Translations under genes and position numbers: made by a program
In this document: positions 36,697 through 47,331 of the stretch, piece by piece
How positions within the stretch are numbered: position 1 is the first letter of the stretch
Layout of the letters: each line of letters opens with the position of its first letter
Notes under the pieces: generated by a model
What the model saw: only the letters and a program-made list of their open reading frames with translations
Told to the model about the DNA's origin: nothing
The model's database searches: none
Assembly (NCBI RefSeq): GCF_002807685.1
Contig: NZ_PEAX01000003.1
Coordinates: forward strand, 124,001 to 188,000
Source of the DNA: Neoalteromonas flava
GTDB taxonomy: Bacteria; Pseudomonadota; Gammaproteobacteria; Enterobacterales; Alteromonadaceae
Direction: 5' to 3'
Length of the DNA stretch: 64,000 nt

Positions 36697-37722
36697 ATTA
36701 GTCTCTTCTACCACTGGCTGTGCTTTGCGCGCAGCCAGTTCACTGTGCCAGCGTTTGCTGCCAACGTGAGCTTTGACCAGATCAAGCACTTCATTCACCA
36801 CCAACAATACTTCACTATCCAATGCTTTCTCTTCTAAGGTTTCTTGCTCGAGCCCATTGGCAACAAATTCTTCAATTTGTTCTGGGGTTAGGTCGCTAAG
36901 TAGGTTGATAATCGACTGAGTAACAATATCTGTCACTGAAGCTTCTAGTGTTTTTTCTATCGTTGAACCCACGACGGGCACGATTTTCATCGCTGATATA
37001 TGGTCATTGTTGCGGATTGCTTTACCCACACTATTGAGTACGTGATCTCGGATCACCTTGCCGTGTATCGGATGTAAAATACTATGACCCACATGATTGA
37101 GTGTAGAGGCTCCCCAATGTGTGATCACTTGCTTGCGAGGCAACAATACGGTTTGCACAATGTCGTCGATAAGTGGTGATCCGGCACTGATATCCTTTTG
37201 TGCGTCACTGATCACTTTGACAACTATTCGGTCACTCAGTTCTTCGACCAAAACATCGTAATAGAAGGCAATAAAGCGAAATAACGCTGTCTGGTTTAAG
37301 TCGATGATATTAAATTTGTGTAAGCGATGAAGGATAGAAATTATCCGCAAAAAGCGGAATATTCGAGTCGCCGCTAATGGAATACACCCGACAAGATCAT
37401 ACCAGTGAATAAACGGGAAAAAATACCAGCGCATATAGGTTTTGCGTACGATGGAGGCAATCCAGCGAATTACAAATTCGGTCAAAAATATGCCAATAAA
37501 CACTAAATCAACAAACAGGAAGTTTTCATGTAGAGGGTCATAAGCAACGACAAACGCGGGCGTATATTCTGCTAAAAATCGATATACCACGTCGGTCGCA
37601 TAGAGTGCGTCAAAGATCAGCCACACCATATTGAGGAATAATACGCCCAGCATCACAAGGTCCAACAGTAACCATGGACCTTCATGACTAGCGCGCAAAT
37701 TCTCGCGATTAATCTTTAACAT
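36691..37722 (-). CDS. Voltage-sensor-like membrane protein without a pore domain
   Basis: 343 residues. Four hydrophobic segments occur in residues 15-135: S1 ([20 protein letters not shown]), S2 ([20 protein letters not shown], with acidic D and E), S3 ([11 protein letters not shown]) and S4 ([19 protein letters not shown]), the last with Arg every third residue as in voltage sensors of ion_trans channels. No S5, selectivity filter or S6 follows; the remaining 200 residues are soluble helices. It may thus be a sensor-only protein or a proton pathway. It starts 10 bp after mltD ends upstream. Annotation pipelines often call it 'ion transporter'. Confidence 0.65.
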   Translation of the reverse strand: MLKINRENLRASHEGPWLLLDLVMLGVLFLNMVWLIFDALYATDVVYRFLAEYTPAFVVAYDPLHENFLFVDLVFIGIFLTEFVIRWIASIVRKTYMRWYFFPFIHWYDLVGCIPLAATRIFRFLRIISILHRLHKFNIIDLNQTALFRFIAFYYDVLVEELSDRIVVKVISDAQKDISAGSPLIDDIVQTVLLPRKQVITHWGASTLNHVGHSILHPIHGKVIRDHVLNSVGKAIRNNDHISAMKIVPVVGSTIEKTLEASVTDIVTQSIINLLSDLTPEQIEEFVANGLEQETLEEKALDSEVLLVVNEVLDLVKAHVGSKRWHSELAARKAQPVVEETNL

Positions 37723-37732
37723 TCACCCGTCT

Positions 37733-39337
37733 CTAACTGGCAACGTTGGCGACATCAACAATGACGGTAAGCTTTTGCCCGGGTTGCAGGTACTTTTGTT
37801 TGTGCAAGCTATTCCATTGTTTTAATTGCGATACACGCACCTTGAATTTATTCGCGATACGTGAAAGTGAATCTCCGTTGCGCACTGTATAGGTCAGTGT
37901 TCGAGTCACGGCTTCTGGTGCTTCTTCACCGTCTATCCAGATTGCGAGCTTCTGACCTGGTCTTAACATGTCGCCAGGCGCCATTCCGTTCCATCTTGCG
38001 AGTGCTTTGGTCGTCACTCCGTACTTGCGTGCTAAATCCCAGAACGTATCGCCAGAGACAATGGTGTGAGTAATCTGATGACCGCGCCGATCCCTATTTT
38101 GCAACGCCAGTAAACGTTGCTCAGAAGATAGCGAATACTCTTGTAAGTCGCGCAAAGCAACCGGAACGAGAAGGTGATCTCCGGCTCTGATCACATTACC
38201 TTTCAGTTGATTAACCTGCTTAATCACATCAGCTGTAGTGTGATATTGCTTAGCAATTTTCAGCAAACTGTCGCCGCGTTTTATTTCATGGCGCGCCCAG
38301 TTTAAACGCTCTTTTTCATCGGCTTCGGCCAAGGCGGTAACAAAAGTAGTGACTGATTTTTTCGGCAACACCAACTGGTGAGGGCCTTCCGGATCAGTTG
38401 CCCAGCGATTAAATCCAGGATTCAGCGCCGATAATGCTTCGACCGACAAGCCGGCAAATTTGGCGGCAATCGCAAGATCAATCTGCTGATGAACATCCAC
38501 GATTTCGATAACCGCTTCATCTTTTATCACTGGCCAAGCGAATTCGTACTGTTCGCGATTCTTCAGAATATCTGCTAATGCTAAAAGTTTCGGCACGTAA
38601 GCTCTAGTCTCGCGGGGTAACTCAAGGGACCAAAAGTCCGTCGGCTTGCCTTGTTTGGTATTTTTACGAATGGCTCTTTTTACTCGTCCTTCACCACTAT
38701 TGTAAGCTGCTAAGGCATGTAACCAATCGCCATCAAAAAACTCATGCAAATACTGTAGGTAGTCAATCGCGGCTTCGGTTGATGCAATCACATCACGCCG
38801 CCCGTCATACCACCACGTTTGCTTTAATCCAAAGCGCTTACCTGTGCCCTCAATAAATTGCCACATTCCAGCAGCACTGCCGTGGGAATACGCAAACGGG
38901 TCAAAGGCACTCTCTACAATGGGTAAAAGCACCATCTCCATTGGCATATCGCGGGCTTTGAGACGTTCAACGATATGCTGTAAAAAAGGTTCTGCCCGCT
39001 TAGATACCCGCGCCATGTAATTAGGATGTTTAAGATACCAACGCTTTTGCGCGTTTACTCGTGCGTCATCAGGTATAGGGAAACTAAAATCGACTGCGGC
39101 AATATCCCACAAATTGGTGAGTTCTGGGGTGACTTCTTCTGCAGCCGACAAGTCAAGCTCGATTGGCTCAACTGGGTGCATTGTCTCGATAACACCTTCG
39201 TTATCAACGGGCTCTTCTTGGGGGACGCTAAGTGCAATGGGTTGTGTTGATACGTCAGGTTGTGCGGTGCTAACGCAGCCCGATAAAATTACCCAAAAGG
39301 CAATACCACTAAGGGTAACAGCAGCTCTATTCGTCAT
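37733..39337 (-). CDS. mltD: Membrane-bound lytic murein transglycosylase D with three LysM repeats
   Basis: 534 residues. A lipoprotein signal ends in LSGC (Cys21), so it is anchored at the outer membrane. The SLT domain has ESAFDPFAYSHGSAAGMWQF (catalytic Glu in VESAF) and LAAYNSGEGRVKRAI. Three LysM peptidoglycan-binding repeats follow near residues 345-390, 410-455 and 470-520. It cleaves glycan strands to 1,6-anhydro products for wall turnover. mltD lies next to gloB in the same relative order as in E. coli, which supports the name. Confidence 0.94.
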   Translation of the reverse strand: MTNRAAVTLSGIAFWVILSGCVSTAQPDVSTQPIALSVPQEEPVDNEGVIETMHPVEPIELDLSAAEEVTPELTNLWDIAAVDFSFPIPDDARVNAQKRWYLKHPNYMARVSKRAEPFLQHIVERLKARDMPMEMVLLPIVESAFDPFAYSHGSAAGMWQFIEGTGKRFGLKQTWWYDGRRDVIASTEAAIDYLQYLHEFFDGDWLHALAAYNSGEGRVKRAIRKNTKQGKPTDFWSLELPRETRAYVPKLLALADILKNREQYEFAWPVIKDEAVIEIVDVHQQIDLAIAAKFAGLSVEALSALNPGFNRWATDPEGPHQLVLPKKSVTTFVTALAEADEKERLNWARHEIKRGDSLLKIAKQYHTTADVIKQVNQLKGNVIRAGDHLLVPVALRDLQEYSLSSEQRLLALQNRDRRGHQITHTIVSGDTFWDLARKYGVTTKALARWNGMAPGDMLRPGQKLAIWIDGEEAPEAVTRTLTYTVRNGDSLSRIANKFKVRVSQLKQWNSLHKQKYLQPGQKLTVIVDVANVAS

Positions 39338-39428
39338 TTATAACCTTGGCTAGCAACAAAAATCCATACGCCAGTTTACCTGTTTGTCGGTACTAATACC
39401 AACCTAGTACTTGTCAGAGTATTGGATA

Positions 39429-40217
39429 TTAAAAATTGTCTTTCCAAGCTCTGACCGCAGTGAAAACCTCAAGTTCACTCTCAACATCTCGATTCTCATG
39501 GCGCTGAACTGACTGTTGAATTTCCGCACTGTGGCTGCGCAGGAACGGGTTGATGGCCTTTTCTATACTGATCTTACTTGGCAGCGTTGGTTGGTCTGCC
39601 TCGCGCTGAGTTTGCGCCCATGTTAAACGCTCCATTAGTGCCGCATTATTCGGCTCAACGGCACGCGCAAAATCCATATTTGCTAGCGTATATTCATGGG
39701 TGCACCACACCAATGTGGTGTCTGGAAGGGCGGATAATTTGGCTAGTGATTGGCGCATCTGCTCTGGCGAGCCCTCAAATAAGCGCCCGCAACCGGCACT
39801 AAACAGAGTGTCGCCGCACAATACGCCGCCATGACCAATAAAGCCAATATGGTCGAGCGTATGGCCTGGGATTTCAATGACCTTAAATAAGAGTCCAAGT
39901 TGTTTGATTTCGACACTATCATTTTCTGTTACTGTTTCATTGAGGTGCGTGATCTTTGGATTTTGCGGTCCAATGACACGTAATCCTGGCCAGTGCTTGC
40001 AAAGTTCAGGTAACCCTCCGGTATGGTCAGCGTGATGATGAGTGATTAAAACAGCGGTAAGCTCAAGCTGATGCTGCTGGCAGAATGTAACAACTGGTTT
40101 AGCATCCCCCGGATCTACAACGACACAGCGTTTGTCATCGTAGAAACACCAAATGTAGTTGTCGACAAAGGCTGGAATTGGTGTTATCGATACACCAGTT
40201 GGCAAGGCAGTACTCAT
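39429..40217 (-). CDS. gloB: Hydroxyacylglutathione hydrolase (glyoxalase II)
   Basis: 262 residues with the metallo-beta-lactamase signature ITHHHADHTGG and later GHTLDHIGF, CGDTLFSAGCGR and CTHEYT, which hold the di-metal ligands. It hydrolyses S-lactoylglutathione to lactate and glutathione in methylglyoxal detoxification in the cytoplasm. Divergent from the YafS-like methyltransferase across 91 bp, as in E. coli gloB-yafS. Confidence 0.95.
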   Translation of the reverse strand: MSTALPTGVSITPIPAFVDNYIWCFYDDKRCVVVDPGDAKPVVTFCQQHQLELTAVLITHHHADHTGGLPELCKHWPGLRVIGPQNPKITHLNETVTENDSVEIKQLGLLFKVIEIPGHTLDHIGFIGHGGVLCGDTLFSAGCGRLFEGSPEQMRQSLAKLSALPDTTLVWCTHEYTLANMDFARAVEPNNAALMERLTWAQTQREADQPTLPSKISIEKAINPFLRSHSAEIQQSVQRHENRDVESELEVFTAVRAWKDNF

Positions 40218-40308
40218 TGGTTTTCGCTCATCGCTTATCGCTCATAGTCGGGTACTATAGGGAGATGTGGTATACATATCAACGTGGAATTAGGCAGCAA
40301 CGAACGGC

Positions 40309-41049
40309 ATGAAGGCAGCACTTAAGCACGATCACAGTCACTATCCGACGCATTGGCGAGCACTGCCAAATGGTGAGCTATTACAGCAATCGATCGCAGC
40401 AAACTTGGCAGTCCACTCGCGCCTTTGTTTTGGCTACCATTTACTGAAAATAGGTCGCCTAACTGCAAGCATTGAATTATCAGAATGCACGATAAAACAC
40501 ACCGTGACACTCACGCAATCGCAGGAGGAAAATTCTTCGGTAGTAGGTAAAGCAACCGATCTGCCATTTGCCGAAAACAGCATTGATGCCGTGGTTACAG
40601 CATTGGAATTAGATTTTTGTGCCGATCCACATCAAGTCTTACGGGAGATTGATCGGGTTATTACCCCAAACGGGCATCTGATGTTAATCGGGTTAAATCC
40701 GTTTAGTATGGATTGGCTTCTCAGTTTTTTGCCCTTCAAACGTTACCGTTCATTGCGTCACGCCCGATATTTCCGCCAAGGTAGAGTCACGGACTGGTTG
40801 CATTTATTAGGTTTTGAAGTCATCAAGAGTAGTAAAATTGCGCATTTTTGTTTGCTTTTTAACAGTGCAAATGCTGCGGCAGTAAAACTGAATCGCTGGT
40901 GTGCTAAATATTTTCCCTGGAGTGGTGCAGCATACGTCATAATCGCGCGAAAACGTGAAATCCCATTATCATTAGTTAAACCCTCTTGGCGTTTAAAGCC
41001 TAAGTTTTCAGCTATCGGCGCATCAGCCACGGTACAAACCAGAAATTAA
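40309..41049 (+). CDS. SAM-dependent methyltransferase, YafS-like
   Basis: 246 residues. The methyltransf_11 core is visible: GKATDLPFAENSIDAVVTAL and VLREIDRVITPNGHLMLIGLNPFS. The typical glycine-rich motif I is poorly preserved, so binding of SAM is likely but not certain. It sits head-to-head with gloB, the position of yafS in E. coli. The substrate of YafS is unknown. The tail is basic and probably disordered. Confidence 0.75.
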   Translation: MKAALKHDHSHYPTHWRALPNGELLQQSIAANLAVHSRLCFGYHLLKIGRLTASIELSECTIKHTVTLTQSQEENSSVVGKATDLPFAENSIDAVVTALELDFCADPHQVLREIDRVITPNGHLMLIGLNPFSMDWLLSFLPFKRYRSLRHARYFRQGRVTDWLHLLGFEVIKSSKIAHFCLLFNSANAAAVKLNRWCAKYFPWSGAAYVIIARKREIPLSLVKPSWRLKPKFSAIGASATVQTRN

Positions 41050-41149
41050 TTCAATGAATAAACTGGCGAAAGTGGAGATTTCGGCAATAATGTCGATAAC
41101 AACTTTGTGACAATTAATCGTTTATCAACCTTGAGTGAGACCAAAGGCG

Positions 41150-42175
41150 ATGTTTTCAAGAAAGTCCAAGCCAGAAGATTTACAACAAATAAAAAAACTC
41201 AGTGAACAAAATTCAGTGCTTGAAAGCCAAATAGCTGAGCTACGTGCCCAGTTAGATGCTGAATCACATGATGCAGCGCGCATGAAAAGTGAAGTGGAAG
41301 CCAGCCATCAATTTTTGCGAGCTGTTGCCCAGTCAGGTGGCAGCATCGGCAATGTGCGCGACAAGGCCTTGGAGGCTGCACATGCCTTAATGGCTCAGCG
41401 GGACGAATTGGCCGGCTCAGACGCGACCTTTGAAGGCTCGTCTGAAGTCTTGGATGATACGGTTTCTGGCCTAAGTCAGATTGATGAAATTTCATCACGT
41501 GGGGTGAAACACGCGGGTGAATTATCTGGCTTGGCGAGTAGCATTAGTAACTTTGTGGTTGTGATCAATTCAATTGCCGAGCAAACCAACCTATTGGCAC
41601 TAAACGCAGCCATTGAGGCAGCTCGTGCTGGCGAAACTGGGCGTGGGTTTGCTGTGGTCGCAGAGGAAGTCCGTAATCTAGCAATGCGTTCTTCTGAATC
41701 TACGCAAGAGATTAATAACTTGGTTGCCAAAATCGAAGAAGGCACCCGTAACATCGAAACCAATATTAATGAAGTGTCGGAAAAGTCTCGCGAATTGGTC
41801 GGCAAAACCGGTGATGTGCGCTCGCGAGTGTCAGATATCTTGTCGTTGGCTAAACGCATGCGCAACACTATCAGAGAAACGGCAGGCGAAAGTTTGTTTA
41901 CCGCAGCTCAACTTGAAGTATTAGCATTAAAAAGTAGTGTTTACGAAGCGTTGGCTAGCGGAAAAACAGCTCAACTGCCAGGCTACAGTGAAAGTCAATT
42001 AGCTAACTTAGAGGGCGTTTCACAGGCCGACTTGCGTGGTTTAGATACTAACTATCGTCGTTTCGCTGATGCGGCATCGGCGTTATTGTCGAAAAGCCAA
42101 GCGTCCGGAAAAGTAGATGCAGGGGCATTACAAGCATTTGAAGAAGCGAGCAATAAGCTCATTCATTCTTTGTAA
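41150..42175 (+). CDS. Soluble methyl-accepting chemotaxis-like protein
   Basis: About 341 residues from ATG 41150 (GTG 41135 is an alternative). No membrane segment. A coiled coil (5-50) leads to an MCP signalling hairpin with the conserved tip [20 protein letters not shown] and [15 protein letters not shown]. The shortened helices suggest a small cytoplasmic receptor. The C-terminal 90 residues ([14 protein letters not shown] onward) recall a CZB zinc-binding domain by pattern, but the first His ligand and the Cys are absent, so zinc binding is unlikely. The gene ends at a shared terminator with metG. What it senses is unknown. Confidence 0.78.
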   Translation: MFSRKSKPEDLQQIKKLSEQNSVLESQIAELRAQLDAESHDAARMKSEVEASHQFLRAVAQSGGSIGNVRDKALEAAHALMAQRDELAGSDATFEGSSEVLDDTVSGLSQIDEISSRGVKHAGELSGLASSISNFVVVINSIAEQTNLLALNAAIEAARAGETGRGFAVVAEEVRNLAMRSSESTQEINNLVAKIEEGTRNIETNINEVSEKSRELVGKTGDVRSRVSDILSLAKRMRNTIRETAGESLFTAAQLEVLALKSSVYEALASGKTAQLPGYSESQLANLEGVSQADLRGLDTNYRRFADAASALLSKSQASGKVDAGALQAFEEASNKLIHSL

Positions 42176-42210
42176 AAAAGTCGCGTTGACGAATTAATAT
42201 GCAGTAAAAA

Positions 42211-42238
42211 AACGCCCGTACAGACGGGCGTTTTTTGT
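42211..42238. terminator. Bidirectional intrinsic terminator between the MCP gene and metG
   Basis: Stem AACGCCCGT / ACGGGCGTT with an ACAG loop, flanked by A6 upstream and T7 downstream, so it ends transcripts from both convergent genes. Confidence 0.92.
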
Positions 42239-42250
42239 TTTCGCTGATTA

Positions 42251-44296
42251 TTACTTAACTCGCATGCCCGGTTTTGCACCTGCATGTGGCTCTAAAATAT
42301 ATAAGTCTTTACCACCAGGGCCTGCGGCTAAAACCATACCTTCAGATAGGCCAAAGCGCATTTTACGCGGTGCTAAGTTGGCTACCATTACAGTGTACTT
42401 GCCAGTGAGGTCTTCAGGTTGGTAGGCAGATTTTATACCGGCAAAAATCTGTCGAGTTTCGTCGCCAATGTCCAATTCCAGACGTAAAAGCTTATCGGCA
42501 CCCTCAACGTGCTCAGCCGTTACTATTTTGGCGATACGCAAGTCAATTTTGGCAAAATCATCAAAGCTTATGGTCTCAGCAATAGGGTCTGATACACGCT
42601 CTACAGGCTTTGCTGCTTCTGGTGTAATCGTTTCTTTTGAGTCTTCTATCATGGCGTTAACTTTATCCATTTCAATACGTTGCATCATGGGCTTAAATTT
42701 ATTGATGGCATGCCCATACAGCGGCTGCGCCGCGCTTTCCCACGTCAAATTATCATTTAAGAAGGCTTCGGCTTGCTCGGCGAGCTTTGGTAGCACCGGC
42801 TTAAGGTAGGTAACTAGAATTCGAAAACAATTGATACCTAATGAACAAACATCATGGGTAAGGGTTTGTTTGTCTTCATCCTTAATGGTGACCCATGGCG
42901 CTTGCGCATCAATGTATTGATTCGCGCGGTCGGCCAGTGCCATTATTTCACGGACTGCTTTATGGTATTGGCGCGATTCAAAGCCTTTGGCAATGGATTC
43001 TGAGGCGTTTGTGAATGCTGCCAGCAACTCTGCATCGGCGCAGTTGTCTGAAAGCTTGCCGTCAAAGCGTTTGGTTATAAAGCTGGCGCAACGGCTAGCA
43101 ATATTAACCACTTTACCGACTAAGTCGGCATTCACCTTTTGTGCGAAGTCTTCAAAATTTAAGTCAATATCGGTGACGGTATCGCTAAGCTTTGAGGCAA
43201 AATAGTAGCGCAAATATTCCGGATTTAGATGATCAAGGTACGTGCGGCCTTTAATGAAGGTGCCCCGCGATTTTGACATTTTTGCCCCATTAACGGTAAC
43301 AAAACCATGCACATTAACACCCGTTGGTTTTCTGAAACCTGCGCCATCGAGCATCGCTGGCCAGAACAAGCAATGGAAATAAGTGATGTCTTTACCAATA
43401 AAGTGATAAAGCTCTGTATCGGTGCCAGTCTGCCAATAGGCATCAAAATCTATACCTTCACGGTCACACAAGTTTTTAAAACTGGCCATGTAACCCACAG
43501 GTGCGTCTACCCAAACATAAAAATACTTGTTTGGTGCATTTGGAATTTCGAATCCAAAATAGGGGGCATCACGACTGATATCCCATTGTTGCAGCCCTTG
43601 CTCAAACCATTCGTTCAGTTTGTTGGCCATTTCAGTTTGCACGGCGCCGCTGCGCAACCAGTCATGTAACATGCTCTCAAACTGCGGCAAATCGAAGAAA
43701 TAATGCTCAGAGTCTTTCAAAATAGGCGTCGCGCCTGATACTGCCGAACGTGGATTTTTGATTTCTGTTGGGCTGTAGGTTGCAGAACACACATCACAGC
43801 TATCGCCATATTGGTCTTCAGCACCACAGTTTGGACAGGTACCTTTGACAAATCGGTCAGGTAAAAACATGTTCTTTTCTGGATCGAACAGTTGGCTAAT
43901 AGTTCGAGTACTTATATAGCCATTAGCATTTAAGCGGTTATATACTTCTTCACAAAGAATTTTGTTCTCTTCTGAATGCGTGACGTAGTAATTATCGTAT
44001 TCGACGTAAAAATCGAGTAAGTCTTGATGATGCTCTGCACGTGTTTGGGCAACCATTTGCTCGGGAGTAATACCTAGTTCCTGTGCTTTAAGCATTACCG
44101 GGGTACCGTGTGCATCATCGGCACAGACACTGTAACACTGATGGCCACGCATGCGCTGAAAGCGAGCCCAAATGTCAGTTTGAATGTGTTCTAGTAGGTG
44201 ACCTAGATGGATAGAACCGTTAGCATAAGGTAACGCACTGGTTACCAATATTTGGCGTTGCTTGCCTGACGATAAAGACCGATCGTTGATTGACAT
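42251..44296 (-). CDS. metG: Methionyl-tRNA synthetase
   Basis: 681 residues from ATG 44296 (MSINDRSL); the frame stays open upstream for 22 codons but these precede the conserved start. The catalytic signature [18 protein letters not shown], zinc knuckles in [17 protein letters not shown] and [12 protein letters not shown] are visible. The C-terminal 110 residues are the tRNA-binding OB-fold domain ([20 protein letters not shown]) used for dimerisation. It charges initiator and elongator tRNA-Met. Divergent from apbC, the classical metG-mrp arrangement. Confidence 0.97.
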   Translation of the reverse strand: MSINDRSLSSGKQRQILVTSALPYANGSIHLGHLLEHIQTDIWARFQRMRGHQCYSVCADDAHGTPVMLKAQELGITPEQMVAQTRAEHHQDLLDFYVEYDNYYVTHSEENKILCEEVYNRLNANGYISTRTISQLFDPEKNMFLPDRFVKGTCPNCGAEDQYGDSCDVCSATYSPTEIKNPRSAVSGATPILKDSEHYFFDLPQFESMLHDWLRSGAVQTEMANKLNEWFEQGLQQWDISRDAPYFGFEIPNAPNKYFYVWVDAPVGYMASFKNLCDREGIDFDAYWQTGTDTELYHFIGKDITYFHCLFWPAMLDGAGFRKPTGVNVHGFVTVNGAKMSKSRGTFIKGRTYLDHLNPEYLRYYFASKLSDTVTDIDLNFEDFAQKVNADLVGKVVNIASRCASFITKRFDGKLSDNCADAELLAAFTNASESIAKGFESRQYHKAVREIMALADRANQYIDAQAPWVTIKDEDKQTLTHDVCSLGINCFRILVTYLKPVLPKLAEQAEAFLNDNLTWESAAQPLYGHAINKFKPMMQRIEMDKVNAMIEDSKETITPEAAKPVERVSDPIAETISFDDFAKIDLRIAKIVTAEHVEGADKLLRLELDIGDETRQIFAGIKSAYQPEDLTGKYTVMVANLAPRKMRFGLSEGMVLAAGPGGKDLYILEPHAGAKPGMRVK

Positions 44297-44426
44297 GTAT
44301 TTCCGAGCATTAGGGTTAAAAAAATAGCTGCAAATACTACCGTAAACACGGGGGGTTTGCATCCGTAAATTAAACGCATTTACTGCGACAAACAGGTAAT
44401 TTTACCGGCGTTCTAAGGAGATTAAC

Positions 44427-45539
44427 GTGGGGATTTTTTCTCGCTCTAAAAAAAGTGAAGATTCGCTCAAGAGTCACTTGGTATCGTTACTGGCCGAATT
44501 TTATGTGGTTGACCATAGCAAACCGTCCGCTTGGGTGACTGTGGAAGACGATGTGGTTACCATTGGTTTACCTTTTGTCGCCGCATCACAGTCTGATGTT
44601 TTACTTGATTGGCTGCAAGCTGAATGGGCGCAACGTTTTGCTGAGTTAACCATGCCGGCGATTCAATTAACCACACAAATTCCAGTCATGCACAGTGCGA
44701 AGCAACCTGTGACCAATGTGAAAAATATCATTGCAATTGCATCGGGCAAAGGCGGAGTAGGGAAGTCCGCGACTACCATTAATCTTGCCTATGCCTTGCA
44801 AAAAGAAGGCGCCAAGGTCGGCGTTCTCGATGCGGATATCTATGGTCCATCTGTTCCTATTATGTTGGGTAATCCACAGGAACACCCCACCAGTGAAGAC
44901 AACAAACACATGCAGCCCATAGCCGCGAATGGCATTGTGGCAAACTCAATTGGCTACTTGGTGCCTGCTGAAAATGCCACAGTTTGGCGCGGGCCCATGG
45001 CCAGTCGAGCGTTACATCAACTCCTTTATGAAACACAGTGGCCGGTGCTGGACTACTTATTGGTTGATATGCCACCAGGTACCGGCGATATCCAGCTAAC
45101 GATGTCTCAGCAAGTGCCCTTAACTGCGGCGATTGTTGTGACCACACCACAAGACATTGCGCTGGCGGATGCCACTAAAGGTATTGCGATGTTTGAAAAA
45201 GTGGATATTCCGGTACTGGGGTTGATTGAGAACATGAGTTATTACCAGTGCCGTAAATGTGGTGAGCGCGAGTATGTTTTCGCTACCGAAGGAGGGCAGC
45301 GCTTAGCTGACCGCCACAATATTCCACTGATTGGTACGTTACCTCTGGATATTCGCATTCGTGAGCATGCAGATAGTGGGCAAAATTTACTCCACACGGA
45401 TCCAGAAGGTCCATTGGCTCAAGCGTATTTGCAAGCCGCTCGCACATTGTCACAGCAACTCGCGTTTGATTTAGATGTGCACGCGGAAGCTGCAAACGCG
45501 GTGCGCGGTGAACCAATCTCTGTTGTGCAAGAGTCTTAA
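44427..45539 (+). CDS. apbC: Iron-sulfur cluster carrier ATPase (Mrp/ApbC)
   Basis: 370 residues from GTG 44427, with AAGGAGATTAAC in front. An N-terminal FeS-assembly-like (DUF59-type) domain (about 15-85) is followed by the P-loop ATPase with IAIASGKGGVGKSATTINLA, the deviant Walker A of the MinD/Mrp family. The MSYYQCRKCGE motif carries the CxxC that holds a 4Fe-4S cluster at the dimer interface. Part of the metG-apbC-dcd neighbourhood. Confidence 0.94.
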   Translation: MGIFSRSKKSEDSLKSHLVSLLAEFYVVDHSKPSAWVTVEDDVVTIGLPFVAASQSDVLLDWLQAEWAQRFAELTMPAIQLTTQIPVMHSAKQPVTNVKNIIAIASGKGGVGKSATTINLAYALQKEGAKVGVLDADIYGPSVPIMLGNPQEHPTSEDNKHMQPIAANGIVANSIGYLVPAENATVWRGPMASRALHQLLYETQWPVLDYLLVDMPPGTGDIQLTMSQQVPLTAAIVVTTPQDIALADATKGIAMFEKVDIPVLGLIENMSYYQCRKCGEREYVFATEGGQRLADRHNIPLIGTLPLDIRIREHADSGQNLLHTDPEGPLAQAYLQAARTLSQQLAFDLDVHAEAANAVRGEPISVVQES

Positions 45540-45627
45540 TCTTACACTAGGTATTGCTTGCGGGTAGGCGGGCAAGCATAATACGTGAGGTCGCAGGTGA
45601 CGCGGCTAATTAAATGGAGACGTACAC

Positions 45628-46218
45628 ATGCGTTTGTGTGACCGCGATATATACAAGCATTTGCAGGAAGGCAAAATTGCCATTACCCCAACTCCGGATT
45701 ACGACCAGATAAGTGGCGTTACGGTTGATATTCGTTTGGGCAACAAATTTCGCGTGTTTGAAGATCATGCAGCGCCGTATATCGATCTCAGCGGTAAAAA
45801 AGAAGAGATGCAGGAAGCACTGAATTCAGTGATGAGTGACGAAATACAAGTCGCTGAAGGTAAAGCCTTTTTCTTACACCCTGGAGAACTTGCGTTAGCG
45901 GTTACATTAGAGTCAGTTACGTTACCTGATGACATTGTTGGCTGGCTTGACGGGCGTTCTTCGCTAGCACGATTAGGCTTGATGGTGCACGTCACTGCAC
46001 ACCGAATCGATCCAGGTTGGTCTGGCAATATCGTATTAGAATTTTTTAATAGTGGTAAACTTCCCTTAGCATTAAAACCGGGCATGAAAATCGGCGCATT
46101 GTCTTTCGAAGTATTATCCAATCCCGCAGAAAAACCTTACAACGCGCGTTTAGACGCAAAATATAAGGGGCAAGATAGTGCTGTGGCGAGCCGGATTAGT
46201 GCCGACGATAAGAGCTAG
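45628..46218 (+). CDS. dcd: dCTP deaminase
   Basis: 196 residues. Dcd converts dCTP to dUTP, feeding dTMP synthesis. Family motifs are [41 protein letters not shown] (catalytic Glu region with Ser/Arg) and [19 protein letters not shown]. Length and start match E. coli Dcd. An inverted repeat with GCTTGC/GCAAGC arms lies in the 88 bp before it, possibly an apbC terminator. Confidence 0.95.
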   Translation: MRLCDRDIYKHLQEGKIAITPTPDYDQISGVTVDIRLGNKFRVFEDHAAPYIDLSGKKEEMQEALNSVMSDEIQVAEGKAFFLHPGELALAVTLESVTLPDDIVGWLDGRSSLARLGLMVHVTAHRIDPGWSGNIVLEFFNSGKLPLALKPGMKIGALSFEVLSNPAEKPYNARLDAKYKGQDSAVASRISADDKS

Positions 46219-46259
46219 CTGAGCGAACGCGACAGGCTTCTGTTGCTAGGTGGCGTAGT

Positions 46260-46910
46260 TTACACAACGTGATAATAAATTGCGAAGAAGTGGCACGCGG
46301 CGCCCGCAACAACGAACAAATGCCAAATAGCGTGCGTATAGTGACGACTTTTCAGCATGTAAAAAGGGATCCCTGCACTGTAACAAAGCCCGCCAGCGAC
46401 CAATAGCGTAAATCCGCCAGCTGAAAGCGCTTGATAGATAGGGTAGATTAGCAAAATAGCAAACCAACCTAATGCAGCATAAGTGGTTACGCTAATTTTG
46501 GGATATCTATGTCCAATGGTAGTTTTAAACACAATGCCTGCAATGGCGATGCTCCAAACCGTGATCATAGCCGCCGTTCCAATCCAACCACCCACCGCAA
46601 GTACCATAAACGGTGTGTAGGTTCCTGCAATGAGTAAATAAATGGCTGTGTGATCAATTTTTCGTAAGATCTTCCGCCAATACACATCTTTGACCGAGTG
46701 ATAGATAGTGGAAGATATAAACATCGCGGCAAGACTGGTTGCATAAATTAGTGCAGTGATATACTCAACAGTGCTGTCGCTTTTAATGCTAAGTGCTACC
46801 AAACCTACGATCGCCAGACAAAACCCAAGTGCATGCGTACTCGCATTGAGTAATTCCTCAATCGGCGAATAGTGAGCATGATCCATGGAAATTGATTTCT
46901 TGGGTAACAT
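46260..46910 (-). CDS. Hemolysin III / PAQR-family membrane protein
   Basis: About 216 residues from ATG 46910 (MLPKKSIS); ATG 46886 is also possible, and the longer opening to 46991 looks noncoding. Seven membrane segments. HlyIII signatures: ELLNASTHALGF near the start, SSTIYHSV with its His in TM2-3, and YTHAIWHLFVVAGAACHFFA near the C-terminus; these His residues form the proposed zinc site of the PAQR superfamily. Despite the name, haemolysis is not established for proteobacterial members (E. coli YqfA is the analogue). Confidence 0.85.
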   Translation of the reverse strand: MLPKKSISMDHAHYSPIEELLNASTHALGFCLAIVGLVALSIKSDSTVEYITALIYATSLAAMFISSTIYHSVKDVYWRKILRKIDHTAIYLLIAGTYTPFMVLAVGGWIGTAAMITVWSIAIAGIVFKTTIGHRYPKISVTTYAALGWFAILLIYPIYQALSAGGFTLLVAGGLCYSAGIPFYMLKSRHYTHAIWHLFVVAGAACHFFAIYYHVV

Positions 46911-47095
46911 AACGAGAATAAAACGGACTAGAACTGCACAACAGTGTAGCTTTTCAGCGTACAACTGTACACCGAAAAAGCTTGGCTTCATAAAATCTCA
47001 TAATTTTTCTATCGGCATGCACCTTGGAAGTTGAACAATAAATCGTCAACTAAAGCAAAATCTGGCGGATCCCAGCGCATTGGGACGATTTAGCC

Positions 47096-47124
47096 TTTGC
47101 TTTAAAATGGAAAATCAGTAGAAT
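47096..47124 (+). promoter_or_regulatory. Promoter of tRNA-Pro
   Basis: TTTGCT (47096-47101), a 17-bp spacer and TAGAAT (47119-47124), followed by a GC-rich discriminator (GCGCGTC) typical of stringently controlled stable-RNA promoters; 13 bp before the tRNA. Confidence 0.55.
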
Positions 47125-47137
47125 GCGCGTCTTCGGT

Positions 47138-47214
47138 CGGTGTGTAGCGCAGCCTGGTAGCGCACTGTCATGGGGTGTCAGGGGTCGGAGGTTCAAATCC
47201 TCTCACACCGACCA
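47138..47214 (+). tRNA. tRNA-Pro (anticodon GGG)
   Basis: 77 nt including encoded CCA. Acceptor CGGTGTG pairs with CACACCG, D-arm AGCGCAGCCTGGTAGCGC, anticodon loop ATGGGGT with GGG, and T-arm TCGGAGGTTCAAATCCTCTC. The anticodon stem CTGTC/GTCAG has a T-T mismatch, also present in E. coli proL (GGG), which supports the assignment. It reads CCC/CCU codons. Confidence 0.95.
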
Positions 47215-47331
47215 ATTATCTTCCTGATACCTATAGAGTTTCAATTCCTTTATTCTCGTAAGTCGCCGTTCTTGCACCTCCAAATTAGTGCTATCAACGA
47301 GATAGAATCATTGCTAAGCCCATAGTGTATT

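Noticed and set aside
41150-42175. C-terminal CZB zinc-sensing domain on the MCP-like protein
   Set aside because: The pattern is only faint; the first His ligand and the Cys of the family are missing, so no zinc function is claimed.
47138-47214. tRNA-Pro as integration site of the 10-kb element
   Set aside because: The element junctions lie in miaE 14 kb away, and no tRNA 3' duplicate was seen in the window.
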